From the NCBI GenBank assembly GCA_023078555.1, contig CM041197.1:11195257-11259256 (forward strand): DNA of 64,000 nt. The letters run 5' to 3'. How positions within the stretch are numbered: position 1 is the stretch's first letter; every line of letters begins with the position of its first letter. The translations under genes and the position numbers were made by a program. Below the pieces are notes generated by a model. The model saw nothing but the letters and a program-made list of their open reading frames with translations. It had not been told where the DNA came from and did not search any database. This document shows positions 1 to 13,200 of the stretch, one piece after another. This stretch comes from Ulva prolifera (taxonomy: Eukaryota > Chlorophyta > Ulvophyceae > Ulvales > Ulvaceae).

Positions 1-3000
1 CACGGGCACCGAGGAGCGCCTCGTCGACTGCCCCGGCTCCCAAGACGATGACTATGGCTTTGACTACACGTACACGTACTATGGCATCAACTCCGCCGGC
101 TGCGACCCCCACCAGGCAACGTATGCCTTTGTTGCCTGTGGCACCGAGAGTGGTCCAGGTGCGAACACCAGCTGCACCGGCTGACAGCCATTCAGGGCTG
201 TTGGGTCCATGACACTGCTACTGAACGGCGCCGTGTGACATGGCACGTTGTGCTGCAATCGCCCGGAAGTGCGGGCCGGAACCTGTGGTTATGAGCATGC
301 ATGACCAGCATGCATCAATGCATAGATGCAGACTGCCTAATGCGCGCGCTCCAGCATGGTCCAGGGCTTCTGATTGCTGCATCAGCTTATTGAATCAGCT
401 GAAATCTGGCGGGGAATCGTACAGGCAGCCAAACTACGGCAGTACCTTTAAACTGCCTGAAACTGCAACATGGCGGTGTTGTGTAGAGCAGGGGGACGTG
501 AGGCTCGTCGGCGGCATGACGTCCGAGGACGGCAATGCGCAGTTCGGCCGCCTCGAGATCTTCAGTAGCGGCGGCTGGGGCACCGTTTGTGACCGATCTG
601 GCTCCAACGCGGGCTTCTTCTTCGGCAGGAACCGCAACATCGCTGAGTTCACGGAGGACTCGGCGGACGTCGCCTGCAAGCAGCTCGGCTTTGCGGAGGG
701 CTCCAAGACACAGCAGTCGGTCCGTCCCCTTGCAGCCTCCCAGCACATTTTTTTTGGTAGTGTACCTGCCAAAATTAAAGCAGTGCACACAGCAGCTGCA
801 AAGATGTAAGCTCTGTGTGCATTCGCTCATGCATATGGCCGCAGCACCACAGCCTGGCTGCTGCCAGCAGCATCAGTACGAGGCCAAGCCCATGCACACA
901 CATGTGTTTCAATGTACATTTTCAGTGTGATTCCGACAGTGGCAACGTATGCAGCGGAACACCATGTCAATGGAGGAGAGGCGCATTCCGATTCTCGTGG
1001 CTGGCGCAACCTGCACTGGGGACGAGGACTCCCTGACCGACTGCCCGGGCTTTGGCTTTGGCAACAACACCGACGCCTGCGGCCTGACAAACAACCTGAT
1101 CATCTCATGCTTCAATGGCCCCAATGCAGGTGTGTGTCGCCATGCATGCTTACGAATATCATGCGTGTGAAGTCAACTTGATTGACCGAATTGAATTGCC
1201 TGTACAGCGAGTTTCATCTACTGGCTGCGTTTGCATCCTAGGCAGCCTCAGAGTCTGCAATAGCCGTATATGTCGTCACAGGTTTTTTCACTATCGACAT
1301 TGGTATTGGTCCCCTGGGATGGTGCCTGCGCCATGGCTGACTATTTTCTTCAATGGGGTGAAAACATGTCTATTCTGTGGTGGAGCCTGGCAGCTGGCGG
1401 CCGTCACGGTGCAATCATGTCTCGGCATGTGGATGGCTCTGTTTTTCCTGTAAGTGATAGATACAGTCCATATACAAGGCGCTTTCATGTACGTATTCTG
1501 CGGTGCCTCGTACCGTCCCAAACAGTGTTGAGTCGCCTGTCAGCACACTTCGTGCTGCCGTCCAGAGATCATACCTGAACAGCCAGGATAGGTCAGTGGA
1601 ATCGACCTTGACGAGCCAGCACCAGACCCTAGATGTACGCCCGAGGGGACGCAGCCTGATCATGGTCGAGCACGACCTGTCCAGAGTCGCCATTCCACCA
1701 GCAGCAAGCTTGGTTCCATGTCATTGACCCCGAACTGAAGGTTTCTCGATGACTGCTGTGCAGGGAAGGACGGTGAGCTGCGGCTTGTGGAGGGCAGCTC
1801 TGGCGCGGGGTACGAATACGGCCGCCTCGAGATCTTCCTGCGCGGCTTCTGGAGCACCATCTGCGACGCTGGCGGCTTTACCCCCGACTCAGCGCAGGTG
1901 GCCTGCAAAGCCCTCGGCTACGATGGTGGCTCCTCACTTGAGTTCAGGCAGGAGTACTCGCTAAATGAGGTGGAGAATCAGGTACTGTGACCCTCATTCT
2001 TCCGTCTCCACTCCCTCGCTATGCAAGAATCACCGACATTCTTGTTCTCAGTGTCAAGTTGACACGATCAACTCCGCCCAACGCGAGCTGTCGCAGTGGG
2101 TGGGCCATATGTGCAGCACTACGATATGTGTGGGTGTAAGAGGGACCCCAGAACGTTATGCAATGCGCCTGCTCGCCGACACCTCAGGCTGTGCTGACCT
2201 GTGCAGGTGCTGGTAGCCAGCCTGCCGGTCGGGCTGGCCTCGGTGGACTGCAACGGCACCGAGGCGTCCCTTCTGAACTGCACGTCCAGCCAACGGGACT
2301 TGCAGCAATGTGGCATCGTCAATACCAACTTCACAGATGCTACGGTGCTCGCCTGTGCCAACACTGCAGCAAGTGCGCTTCTGTGCTTTTTTCACACTGG
2401 GTATGCCTGGATGTTATTTGCATTGACCTTCAGATGGCGATTTTGATACAATTCTGGACTCTAGTCTGGACTCTAGACTAGCACTGTAAAGCTTATTTGT
2501 CTGTAGCGGCGGCAGCAACAAGATTCAGTACAGCTCGATTCATGCTGAGACGGTGCATGTGCATGAGCTGGGCATGACTTGCAGCACGCACCACTGGCCA
2601 TCGAAATATCTGTGCAGGCTGCAACAAGGACCCGCCTCTGGAGGAGGGATCTGTGCGCCTGCGCGGAGGCTTTGGCACGCCCTGCGACCCCGTGCACACT
2701 GGCTTCGTTGAGGTCTACCACTTTGAGGAGTGGGGCGCCATCTGCACTGGCGCAGACAACTCTGACCTGCTCGTCGCTGATGTCGTCTGCCGCCAGCTCG
2801 GGTTCCCGCACGGCACTGTGATTGACCCGCGGACCAACCCAGCAGACGACGAGAGCAATGACGACCCGTACGGCTTTGGCGGGTATGCATATGCGCCATA
2901 CGAAGAAGAGGCCGAGGAGGAGCAGGAGCGGTTCTGGCTCAACCGCGCGAGCTGCCAGGGACCTGAGCAGAAGCTGGTGGACTGTGACCTCGGCGAGGGC

Positions 3001-6000
3001 TTCCGCTCGAACAACGGCGGCTGCACGAGCAATCCGATCCGGCTGACTGTCGCCTGCCGCACCTTTGCTGTCGAGGAGGCCCTCGAGGAAGTCACCACCC
3101 CGGGAGCCAGTGCGTTACATAGCCCAGTGGCGTAAATATGCACATTTGACGTACTGTGGTGGTCTCTTTCAGCTGCCACTTGGGTCCAGTATTCCTGGCC
3201 ATCTGTATCGGTGGACACAGAGCACGGATTCTGCAGCATCTCCACAGTGTGAGTTGCATTTGCTGACACAATTGCACTGGTGTGGTGGTCTGTGCCTGCT
3301 TTCAGTGTGCCAGGTATGCCTGACTCTCTGTATTGAAGAAAACAGAGCATGCATGCTGTTACGTTGCAACCGATTACATCGTAGTTGCTGTGCAGAGGAC
3401 GGAGACGTGCGGCTCGTAGACCAGGCGTCCGTCTCCAACTGGGAAGTCGGCCGCCTCGAGATCTTCTTCGAGGGCTCCTGGAGCCAGGTGTGCGCCGCGA
3501 AGTTTGAAAGCGCGGACGCTGACGTTGCCTGCCGCCAGCTCGGCTACGGCGCCGGCTCGGTCGGGCCGAACCGCGCCAACGGCGCCGCCGCGACACCCGA
3601 CGACCGCCTCGTATTCCCGGTGGTTGCGCTGACAACGGTGAACTGCAACGGCAGCGAGTCGTCTCTGCTGGAGTGTGCGCCGCCTAAAGGCATGCTGCGC
3701 AGGTCTGACAGCCGCGACTGCTTCGGCGTGGACGGCGCTGGCCTGACACTTGCCTGCGTGGCTGAGCCTGAGGCTGGTGCGTATACGTACTACATCATGT
3801 AGTGGTGATGTACGTTGACACATCCGCGGACGCTTGGCACTATGCGCTCTTGCACACCTGTGCTCGTCTGTGCCGCGCCTTGTCATCACTCTTTGAGCTT
3901 GTTGCTCTGGAGATGTACTCGACAATCTCACGTTCTGGAGACTGGACTGTGCTTTTTGCATACCTTCTGGAAATTTCGATCATGTGAATGTGACCAAGTC
4001 GCAACGCCGGGGTGCCTGCAGGGGAGGAGGGTGCTCTGCGCCTGACTGATGGCGGCGATGGCGCAGCCGCCGCCTCTGGAGTGGGCGTCCTCGAGATCTT
4101 CCACGCCGGCGCGTGGGGCACCGTGTGCGAGGGTGAGGTTGATTTCACGGGCTATGGATATTTATATGGATTTGAATACGGCCAGAGTAGTACCTTCAGC
4201 GACGTGCGCTTCCGCGACGCACTCCCTCGTGTTCATTGCCTGCATGCTTGCTTCTCTTGCATGCCAGCGGCTACAAACCGCCATACCGTTGCTCCTTCCG
4301 GATGACGTTAGTGTTGCAACGTGGTACGAGCAAGGAGCAGCCGTGTCATGACAGGGTGCTCAGCTGGCCCAGTAGCCCTTGCACCACGTCCGCCATGCAT
4401 GCATATGTGTCAGTGGAGCATGCCATAATCGGTCCTCAATCAGGCCAAGATTATTGCCAAATGGTGCGTGGTGCAGCCCATGGCGATCCAGACAGTTGAA
4501 CTGGTGTGCAGAGTTCCGCGGGGATCGCATGCCGGGAGCTCGGCTTCGAGGACGGCGTGTTTTCGGCAGTGAGCTCCATTCCAGACAACGTCACGCTGCT
4601 GCCTGCCTGGCTTGGCAGCCTCCCCTGCGTCGGCGTTGAGCCTACTCTTGCTCAGTGCGATGGCATCGAGTTTGGCAACACGGAGACGTGCGGCCTCACG
4701 CAGCGCCTTGTCTGCACCTCCCAAGCCACTCCAGGTGAGCCGCCCTGCTGTGTCCGGCGGTGCTGCATTTCACCCCTGTGATCCACTGTTGTGCGTGTTG
4801 TTGATACTGTGGCCAGCGCCTGCTGCAATCTTGAAAATAACTGTACATAAGCTTCACCTACAGCCGTGTCTACTGGAGCTTCTGCAATTCGTTGTGGTAC
4901 ATCACAGTGGTCGCGATCTTGAAAATCACGACAGTCCAGGGACACCAAAACGCGCCCCACCGGGGTCCTGTGTACACCCATATGAACTGTCAGCATATCT
5001 GTGCGACGGTGCCCTGCAGACTCCAGCCGCGGCGAGGCTCGGCTCACCGGCGGCAGCGCCGACCCTGGCGGTGCTTGGGCCTACGGCCGCCTCGAGGTCT
5101 CCGACGGGAGCTTCTTCAGCTCCATCCGCGACGCGCGCTTCAACGAGAACTTCGGCCGCCGCGGTGCGCAGGTCGCTTGCCGCTCCCTCGGCTTCTCCTC
5201 CGGCGCCCAGATCACCGCGGCAACCCTGTCGGCGCTGCCGGGGCCGTCCGGGGCCGTCGACACGATCGACAGCATTTCATGCCAGGGCAACGAGACGTCG
5301 CTGGCCGACTGCGATATCACGGCTGGTGATGGGTATGACTACCAGTCGCTGAATGACGAGGATCGTGCAGTCGCGCTGATCTGCAGCAACCCCTCAGGTG
5401 TGCGATATACGCTCAACTAGTAGATGCTGTCCGTGTGGTGCACTGACTAGAATTCCGCATATGATCATGCATGGTGCACGAGCCGAACGGCGGCAGCGAC
5501 TGCAAGAGCATTACAGCGTCTTTCAAGACGTTTACTCCTAAACCTGACTAGCCATGTGCTGAGGTTCAATGCATTGGTGCTCATGAGTCATCACGACACA
5601 GCGCAGTCGAATGCCCATGGGCACAATCACCGAGAGAATTTCCGAACATCTAGGCCTTCGCTCTGGATCACAGCCCGTAAATTGCACCAAGGAGACCCAG
5701 CACTGGTTCCCACACGCAGGGCACGACAACCAGATGCATGCAGATTGCTCTCCAAGCACCAGCCCCCCGAAGCAGGGTGACATTCGCCTTGTGGACTTCT
5801 CCGGCGTCATTTCCGAGACCGCCCCGTGCGATCCCGTCCACTTTGGTGGCGTTGAGTTCTTCAACGACGGCCAGTGGGGCCGTGTCTGCAACGGCCGCTT
5901 TGGTGACGAGCCAGAGGACTTTATCATAGACGCCAAGGTCATCTGCCGCCAGCTCGGCTTCCCCTTCGGCAGCCTGCTGGACGCCGGGGAGGTGTCCGGC

Positions 6001-6656
6001 AACAGTGGGCCCATCGGCAGTGCTGACTACGGCGACTATAGTGACCCGGGGGAGCTCGTGTGGGCGACAGATGTGCTGTGCACCGGCAAGGAAGAGCGTC
6101 TTGACCAGTGCTTCTTCCCAGAGGACTTTGGGGACTCGCCGCGAGGTGCCTTCGGATTTGCGCCGGCGGCAGCGCCGGTGCAGGACGGGGTGAGGAGCGC
6201 GGGTTGCCGGCGCCGGGACTCACAGCTGCTCGGCGTCGTGTGCCGCCAGTTTGAGCTCACAGGTGTGGCACACGTGACAATATTCAGCCGGATGCCAACT
6301 TCGTTGTTCTGGGAAGTGTGACCTGAGTGGCATAGTATGACCTCAGTCTGACACAGCTCTTTGCATGACGTGGCGCCTCGGTCGCACTGATTGTGGTGCA
6401 CGTGGCGAGGATTGAGTGTCGTGTGTGCTCTTGTTGCTGGCGCTTCTTGTATGTGCCAATTGTTTTGCATACGTAGACGTGGCCTCGCGGAAGGACGCGG
6501 CGAGCTGCATGTGTTGAAGTTGGGTAATTTCTGCAACAATCTCCTTGATTGTGCGTCTACCTCTTGACGCGTTGGTGCAAAGTGGATGAGAGCGCTTCCT
6601 GAACCAGGCTGACATTTGGGTTGGGTGCAGAATCTGATGTCATCCGCCGCCTCTAG
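1..6656 (+). CDS. Multi-SRCR-domain protein, 3' part of the gene (5' end outside window)
   Basis: Scavenger-receptor cysteine-rich protein, expected to be extracellular or membrane-exposed and to bind ligands. Exons inferred from splice sites and phase: <1-157, 487-719, 940-1129, 1764-1981, 2207-2372, 2617-3109, 3396-3776, 4022-4203, 4512-4734, 5020-5397, 5744-6262, 6631-6656 (stop TAG). They encode the end of one SRCR domain and seven whole ones. Each starts with a (G)DVRLV-like strand, continues with GRLEIF and W(G/S)xxC, then VACRQLGF-type helices, and ends with a C..(S/L)L..C and xxVxC pattern. Domains begin after phase-1 introns, as is usual for SRCR exons, so whole domains can duplicate without a frame change. 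Three domains are split by an internal phase-0 intron; four are single-exon. Seen directly: motifs, phases, stop. Inferred: last exon joins as L-T-E-S-D-V-I-R-R-L-stop, with no transmembrane anchor after the last domain. Ligand is unknown. Confidence 0.88.
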
Positions 6657-7929
6657 TGCATGCATGTGGAGAAACCTGACCACTTCTACGCTGTGGCAGG
6701 CAGCCACATTGCGTGCTACATAGATGGCTCGTCAGTGATGATGTCGCCCTCCTGTTGCAACTTGCACTTCGAGGCATGGATGATCTCGAAGAGGGCACTC
6801 GACCCAGACGACAAATGCGTTGGCAATAGCCTGCCCACGCCGGCGCCATTCCCGACAAGCGTTTTTGCAATAGCAAATCTGCACTTTACCTTTCAACCTT
6901 TTCTGTGGTCAGCTATCCTGATAGTGATGCTGCACTCGTGTGCACTGGTAAGGATTTTCCCTATCCACAGATAGCAGGTAGCTGTGATGACGCTTCATGT
7001 GCCCAGATTTAACAGCGCGTGGCTGCAAATTCTTATCCGCAAGTGGTTGACGATGTCAGGCATCGTGCGTGTGCAACAAAGGCGTCACTATGCTGCTGGA
7101 CCGTGGCCTGCCAGTGACTGAAGATGAATACGGCATTGATGTTTTGTAATTGCTTTCTATATACGTTTGTAATTGCTGTACCTTCGTGACAAGATCGGCG
7201 ATGATACTCTCTGCAGTTTGGTGCATGACGTCCGTAGCGGCTCTCAGACAGGCTGCAGACACCGTGCATATGCACGTAGATCTTCCACGTGTTCTGGGTG
7301 TGATGCACCAGGGATGCGGGCGGCTCCACGGCGCCGCCTCAATGACACTGATTGCCGGCGTTGCGCTCAGATCTGAGTTGCATTCCCATGCGTGTCTTTC
7401 GATACTATTTGTTTTGTAAAATACGTGTAGTACGCTTTTTTTATTTGTACTTAGGAACACAACGTATGATGTGTTGGGACGTTTTCAGGACGGCTCCAAG
7501 CAAATCCACACTGCGCTGCACTCCTAGCCATGCGGCATGGTTTCCATGCATATCGGAATTCTGATGCACCCGTAGCCACGAGGGGTAGCAAGGCCTGTAA
7601 CACCATGCCCTGTGAACAACAGTTCAACACATGCCACAGTAACATTGAACATTGAGCTTGCAACACATTTCAATAGGTTCTTGATGCATTGTGACGGACC
7701 ACAGACTGCATAGATCCGATCTATGCACACGAGTCGCTGCACACTGTGACTGCAAATACTATTACCTAGTAGGGCAAAAGTCTCGAGAAGATCTTGGCGC
7801 CTTGCGGCGCCAAGACGGCATTTTACCTACACAGCTTCTTTTGTTTTGCACCGAAATTGAAATATACGTTTCGTTCGCGTTTTTTATTGTAAGGGTTTCT
7901 ATTTTATCGCGTAGGAATGCAACTCTGGT
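6657..7929. other. Intergenic spacer with no supportable gene
   Basis: No open frame here has motifs or splice signals that convince. TGTAA pentamers, the usual chlorophyte polyadenylation signal, occur at 7145 and again about 25 bases on, and one could end the SRCR transcript. A short hairpin lies at 7792-7815. Confidence 0.5.
7792..7815. repeat. 10-bp perfect inverted repeat (TCTTGGCGCC / GGCGCCAAGA, 4-nt loop)
   Basis: The two arms are exact reverse complements around a TTGC loop. It lies just beyond the 3' end of the broken VPS62-like copy. Possible hairpin terminator-like structure, but no function can be assigned. Confidence 0.6.
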
Positions 7930-8990
7930 TGCGCTTCCCTCTGCTTGCTCCAGACGCTGCTGAAGCCTGTGCTGCAGCACCAGCGCCGGTATGCCGGGTG
8001 GTGCAGGCGGTAGCGCATCACTCCGGTGTACCTTGCAGACTGGGCCACGCCACAGCCCGCACCGTGCAGGTGCCGGTAGCGCCGGAGCATGTGTTGCCTG
8101 CCGCGCCAACGAGACGCTCCTCGGGCGCGGTGATGGCCGCGGCCGCAAACCAGTCCGCGGGGTCCATCAGGAACGAGTCTTTGAGGGGATGAAACCGCAT
8201 CTCTGGTGCGAACCATGGCCAGTACCACATGGACGGAGCAAGTCGGGTGTCTGGGACTGCGGATACCGGCACTGCTTAATTGCAATGGGCCCTCTGTCTG
8301 CACCACACCACCTCTGCCACAGGCCACAGTACTACACAACTGTAACACCCGCAGGTGCTCCGTGGACATGGTCACGGTGCCTACGCTCTCGATACATACA
8401 TGCTGTTCATGAGCTCTAACCCCAGCGTTGCTATATCTACATAGAGAAAAAGACAGGTTGGGTCAGCATTGCACACTTGAGGGTGACAACGTTCTAGAAG
8501 ACATGCGCGGCGCTGTCTGCTTGATACAACCGAAATCTGCGAGATGATTCGCCACAACATTGTCATCAGTAGGAGTTGAAACGCACCAGCACGGACATGG
8601 GCTAGCCCGACCGAGGCTGACAAACGAAGCCAAGTGTCTGTGGCACAGAGTAACAACGACTGGCGCACGGAATCAGCCCGGCTGGACAGAGCTAACAAAT
8701 CAAGCTGCCCCACGAGTTGTGTGGATTACACAGCACACGGTGGTTCCAAGCGCGCACCTCCGAGCAATCTGACGGGCGTCCGCCGCCGTCAGCGTTGTCG
8801 ACGGGCACACCGGCCGCTCTGGGAACGTTAACAGCGGCCTGTCTGGAAAATCGCAGGGCACGGGCTGCTCCACAATTTTAGCAGTGCATGGTGTGCATGC
8901 ATGTAGTGCATACTCCAAAGACATGTGCAGTGCTGTTGTGGTGGTCGAGGCCGGTACGGCGCACTTGCACCCCTTCTGCTCAAACATCAT
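7930..8990 (-). pseudogene. Truncated tandem copy of the VPS62-like gene (first two coding exons only)
   Basis: Runs parallel to the intact copy at 10298-13814. The first exon (from the ATG at 8990) shares the VPCDFPD, PVCPxTTLTAADAR and CALHACTPC-like blocks. The second (about 8240-7990) shares FAPEMRFHP and DSFLMDPADWFA. After the block equivalent to LQDTPEW, this copy reads LQGTPE followed by a TGA where the intact copy has TGG. The catalytic-like middle and C-terminal exons of the intact copy have no counterpart here. Homology also covers about 120 bp of upstream non-coding DNA, so this was a DNA-level tandem duplication, not a retrocopy. It might still be transcribed; a short protein cannot be excluded. 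Confidence 0.7.
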
Positions 8991-9584
8991 CACTTCAATT
9001 GCCTGAATGCAAGGAGACTTTGCATCTATGTGTTTCCTGTTTGGGGGAGCAAAAATTTGAAATTGCACACCTGAAGGGGTACAGAAATGCAGAGATTGTG
9101 GTATGATTGCGCCAGGTGGATTACCCCGGATCTTCCTCTCCCTGATGCAATGGTTCCCCTTAGATGCGACAGGGCCCATGTAACACACCCACGACAGAAC
9201 ATCTTGTGGACACATGGAATGCCGTGTGCATGGACGTCGCCAGCATGCATATGCATACAGGTTTTGTGTGCACCTCTTGACACTCATCAGACAAAATCTC
9301 AGAATGCGGCACTAGCCTGGCCACAACGTATCGTGCAGGAGGCCTGCCTTCCTGCCTGCCTGCCTGCTGCCTGGGTTGTAGTATCATCACTGCAGAAAAG
9401 ATCTCTAGAAACGAAAAAGATGCGAGCTGTGGAACAAGAGACGCAAATTGCTTTATCTTACATATTTGAAATAAATGGACCCGTAAGGAATTATTGAATG
9501 GAAGAATCATGAAATCGCCGGGTTATTTCAGAAAGTAACCATAAGTTGCAATGGGCTATACTGCCATCATGGCAGTGGCCGTGT

Positions 9585-9600
9585 CCGCATGCGCATGCGG
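9585..9600. repeat. 16-bp perfect palindrome CCGCATGCGCATGCGG
   Basis: Exact palindrome in the spacer upstream of the SINE. One of many self-complementary sites rich in GCATGC in this window. Confidence 0.6.
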
Positions 9601-9879
9601 CTATTGCAATCTTGCCATGGAAACGTTGTCCTGAAACTCACTCGGCAGGGCATCTGAGCTCTGGATCTTCCTCCTACACACGCCCACAGACAGTGATGTG
9701 ATGGGAACCACATCGCACAACACTCCTCTTTTCCATTTATGTCACAGGTATAGGCGTCAAGGCTCCTGGGCGGATCCGCCCGGACCTGGCAAGTGCCACG
9801 CCAAAGCAAATGACAAATGGTGAGGATTAGGACACTGTATCAGAGCACACGCATGATCAGACTGGACGACTCGGTGCAC

Positions 9880-10150
9880 ATCCGTCTAATGGGTTGAGGA
9901 CGGATAAAAAGCTGCCCCCTCCGTTTCAGGAGGTCGTGGGTTCGATTCTGCGTGCGCTTTGGGGAATCGAAACGGCCGTACGTGACCACCTCGCTTAGCA
10001 CAGGAGCAGGCCCTGTGAGTTGCGTACGGTCGTCTGAGGGGGGTTTCCAGGTGGTTTACCCCTTCGGCATATGTGGTCCCGTTAATTCGGAGTTGTCAAT
10101 GTCCAATAGGATACGGCTCAGTAAATTTAGATTTACTTTTACTTTACATG
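9880..10150 (+). mobile_element. tRNA-derived SINE-like element
   Basis: Positions 9925-9960 look like the 3' half of a tRNA: an anticodon-arm-like stem (CCTCC...GGAGG) directly followed by GTCGTGGGTTCGATTCTG, which contains a near-perfect RNA polymerase III B box (GGTTCGATTC). About 190 bp of unrelated body follows and ends in an A/T-rich tail of ATTTAC/TTTTAC units. This head-body-tail plan is that of SINEs. The A box is not clear, the 5' limit is approximate and I found no convincing target-site duplication. The alternative is a solitary decayed tRNA gene. Confidence 0.5.
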
Positions 10151-10297
10151 CATGCAAGGTGCTTGCATTGCATGCCGCAGTGAATTTGGTGCCCTGGGCC
10201 ATGCAAACTGAAAGCTCACCCCAGATCATTTCGCAGGAGGCATGCTAGTCCACACAAACCCACAACACTCTTCATGGTGTATCCCGGTGCAGCGACA

Positions 10298-13200
10298 TCA
10301 ATCATTCAAAACAGTTGTGACAGTGGCCACAGGGCACACCTGCATCCAGATAGGGGCCCCTTCCTCCGGCTGCCAGTTCGTTGCGTAAACTCGGAAGAGC
10401 GGGCCCGTGCGGCCAGAGGTGCGGGCCTGCACCACGGTCTGGGCCTGTGTGAGATTGACCGCCGCGGAGCCGGAGAGGGTGCTGGAGGCGTCGCGGGCAC
10501 GCGTCACGGCCTGCACCGTGCGGTACGCCGGAGAAGACCTCTTGCATGTCCCTGAAGCCACCCACACGACATTGACACAATGTTTACAGTAACTACAGTA
10601 ACGCCAGTAATTACCGGGATTGGAGATGTTGCGCCTGAGCTGTGCACATCACAGCGGCATAGGTGCGAGCCGGGAAAATCTGTCCGTGCTCATAGGGAGG
10701 TGACAGCGCCAGCGGCGCCTGAGCACAATTAGCGCCACAACACACGATTAGCGCCAGCGGCGCCTGAGCACAATTAGCGCCAGCGGCGCCTGAGCACAAT
10801 TAGCGCCAGCGGCGCCTGAGCACAATTAGCGCCAGCGGCGCCTGAGCACAATTAGCGAACAACCGGTCTCCGCGCCAGATGTGTGCAGTGGTTCCATTGA
10901 TGAGCGGCACAGGCTCTCACTCCGTGGTCTGTAGTACGCGATTACGATCCACTGAAGCCAATGTTTGCCCTATTGGTGGCCAAGCTCCACGCAACAGCAG
11001 CAGCATGCCCCCGCACCAACAACAGAAACGGGGTCTTGATCGACACACAACATCACATGGAGATATTCGCACCTTGCGACGTGGCGCCCTGCGCTGTGCT
11101 CGTCACGTCCGACACGCACGTCAGCGAAAAGTCCGTCGGAACCGCAGTCACCTGATCGATTCCCCAGCTGCCCGGGAACGTCGCCCACGCATCCTGCGAG
11201 CCTGCCTCGATGTCGTCGATGGGCGGCAGGTAGCGCAGATTCCGCGCTGAGGGCACCCACCGCTTGCCGGCGGCCGCGCTGCCGGCTGTGCGGTCCGCGA
11301 TGAAGATGCCCTCCTGGCCACGGTCACCGAGGACGTTGTTGATCGCGTCTGCGAGGAAGCGGGGGATCTCGAGGGCGTCGACCCCCCCTTGCGCGTACAC
11401 CTGCCGCAACACCCACCACTGTCATTCCAAAGAAGACCAAGACATCAGATGAAAACGTACATTGATGAGTCCGTATATTGATGTTTGACCATGCCGGAGG
11501 GGAGCCCATGACTCACAGACCCCACACAACGCTTGGCATGGAGCAGTCTCACCAGGCACGGCCGTGGCTACAAGGGGTACATGCATGAGGAACATGGACA
11601 CCACGTGGATGGAAGTGGCGACAAGGGCACACCCACAAGCTGCTTGCACGGGGGTAGTGCGCGTGAGAGAAGAGTCCGGAGTAGGCGACGAGGCCGCTGG
11701 AGGAGAGCGCGTCCTCCTCGAAGGGGCACTCCCCGGCCTCGCAGTCCTGCTCGTCAACCCATGCATGTTGCGAGTACTGCACCCGGCGGATTGCGGCGCG
11801 GGTGCTCGCAGCCGCGGCCGGTGAGTTGCCTTTCTTTTCTAGGTCGGCGGGGCAGACGTACACGCCAACATGCTCCAGGTCAAACTCATGGGCACCTACA
11901 CTTCACCGAAAACTTTATGCGTTTCACAGTCGACTTGACGTTTTGCAGGAAGCCTCGGCGCGGTTGGCTGTGGTAGTCAAGGCATCATGCATGTTGGTGT
12001 TGGTGCTAAGGGGTGTCAGTGTGGCAGGCAGGCATACAGCTCATGCATGCGTGAGAGCGTGCATCCTGCGCCCTCACAGCAGCTGATCCAGTGAGTGGTG
12101 AGCTGCAAGCGCACCGATAGGGCACAAATAGTACTCCAACACATCGAAGAACTTCCCGAACAGAGGCGCAGCAAAGGCCTGGTTGCTGCAGCCGTTCCAG
12201 GCGTAGAATGGGTGGTAGTTGAACACCCATGCATTGCCGTCCTGTTCCGTGAAGAACGAGTATGTCATCTTGGAGGTGGACCTGCCCTTTTTGTTGAAGC
12301 GGGCCCCCTCGATGAGGTCCTTCTTGCGCTCCAGGCTGAGCGCCGGGTTCTGCAGGGTCGTCACGGACGTCTCGGCTGAGAAGCTCGTGTTGGATGAGCG
12401 ATCCCTAAATAGCGCCGCTTAGCTCAGGTCAGTTTTTCTACAACTGACATGCATCGAATGCAAGAGCCCGTTCGTGTATGACATCTTGCGTCAGGCGCAT
12501 ATGGAAGCGCACAGTGGCGTGCACCCAGATCAGTAATAAAACAAGCAATTCTTGATAAACAACTACAAGATGCAGGTGAACGTGAACGGGAGGCTCAAGC
12601 ACGTATTTCTCCTTGCTTCAGATCAGTGTGTGGCGCGCAGAGCCGTGCTGCAGGCAGTGTGTACGGCGAGCGTCCATATATCATGAATGAGTCTACGCGT
12701 GGTACATCCGGGGTGGCGGCGGCTCCACCACACCCCCAAAACAAACTGATTGCAAGCGCTGCACTGCGGGCTGCTGCCACCGAACACTGCTGATACCAGT
12801 GCCGGCACGCCGGGTGTTGCGGGCGGGAACACACCACTCCGGTGTATCTTGCAGATCGCGCCACGCCGTAGCAGGCACAGTGCATGTGGCGCCCGAGCAC
12901 GTCTTGCCTGCCGCGCCAGCGAGCAGCTCCTCAGGCGCGGTGATGACCGCGTCCGCAAACCAGTCTGCGGGGTCCATCAGGAACGAGTCCTCGAGCGGGT
13001 GAAACCGCATCTCTGGCGCGAACCTGAACCACATGGACGGAGCAAGTCAGGTTTCTGGGACTGCGGATGTTGCCACCGCTAGGGGTCTGATACGTATGTA
13101 CACTGCATTACTGTATTTATAAGTACTTCACTGCAGCAGCACCCACGGGGTCTCCGTGCGCGCGGTGCCTACGATCTCGGGGCAGAGCTCTCACCCCAGC

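Noticed and set aside
9925-9960. Functional tRNA gene
   Set aside because: The B box is good, but the acceptor and T-arm stems do not pair and no clear A box is present.
10690-10870. CRISPR-like array
   Set aside because: Units are contiguous with no unique spacers, in a eukaryotic intron. It is a plain tandem repeat.
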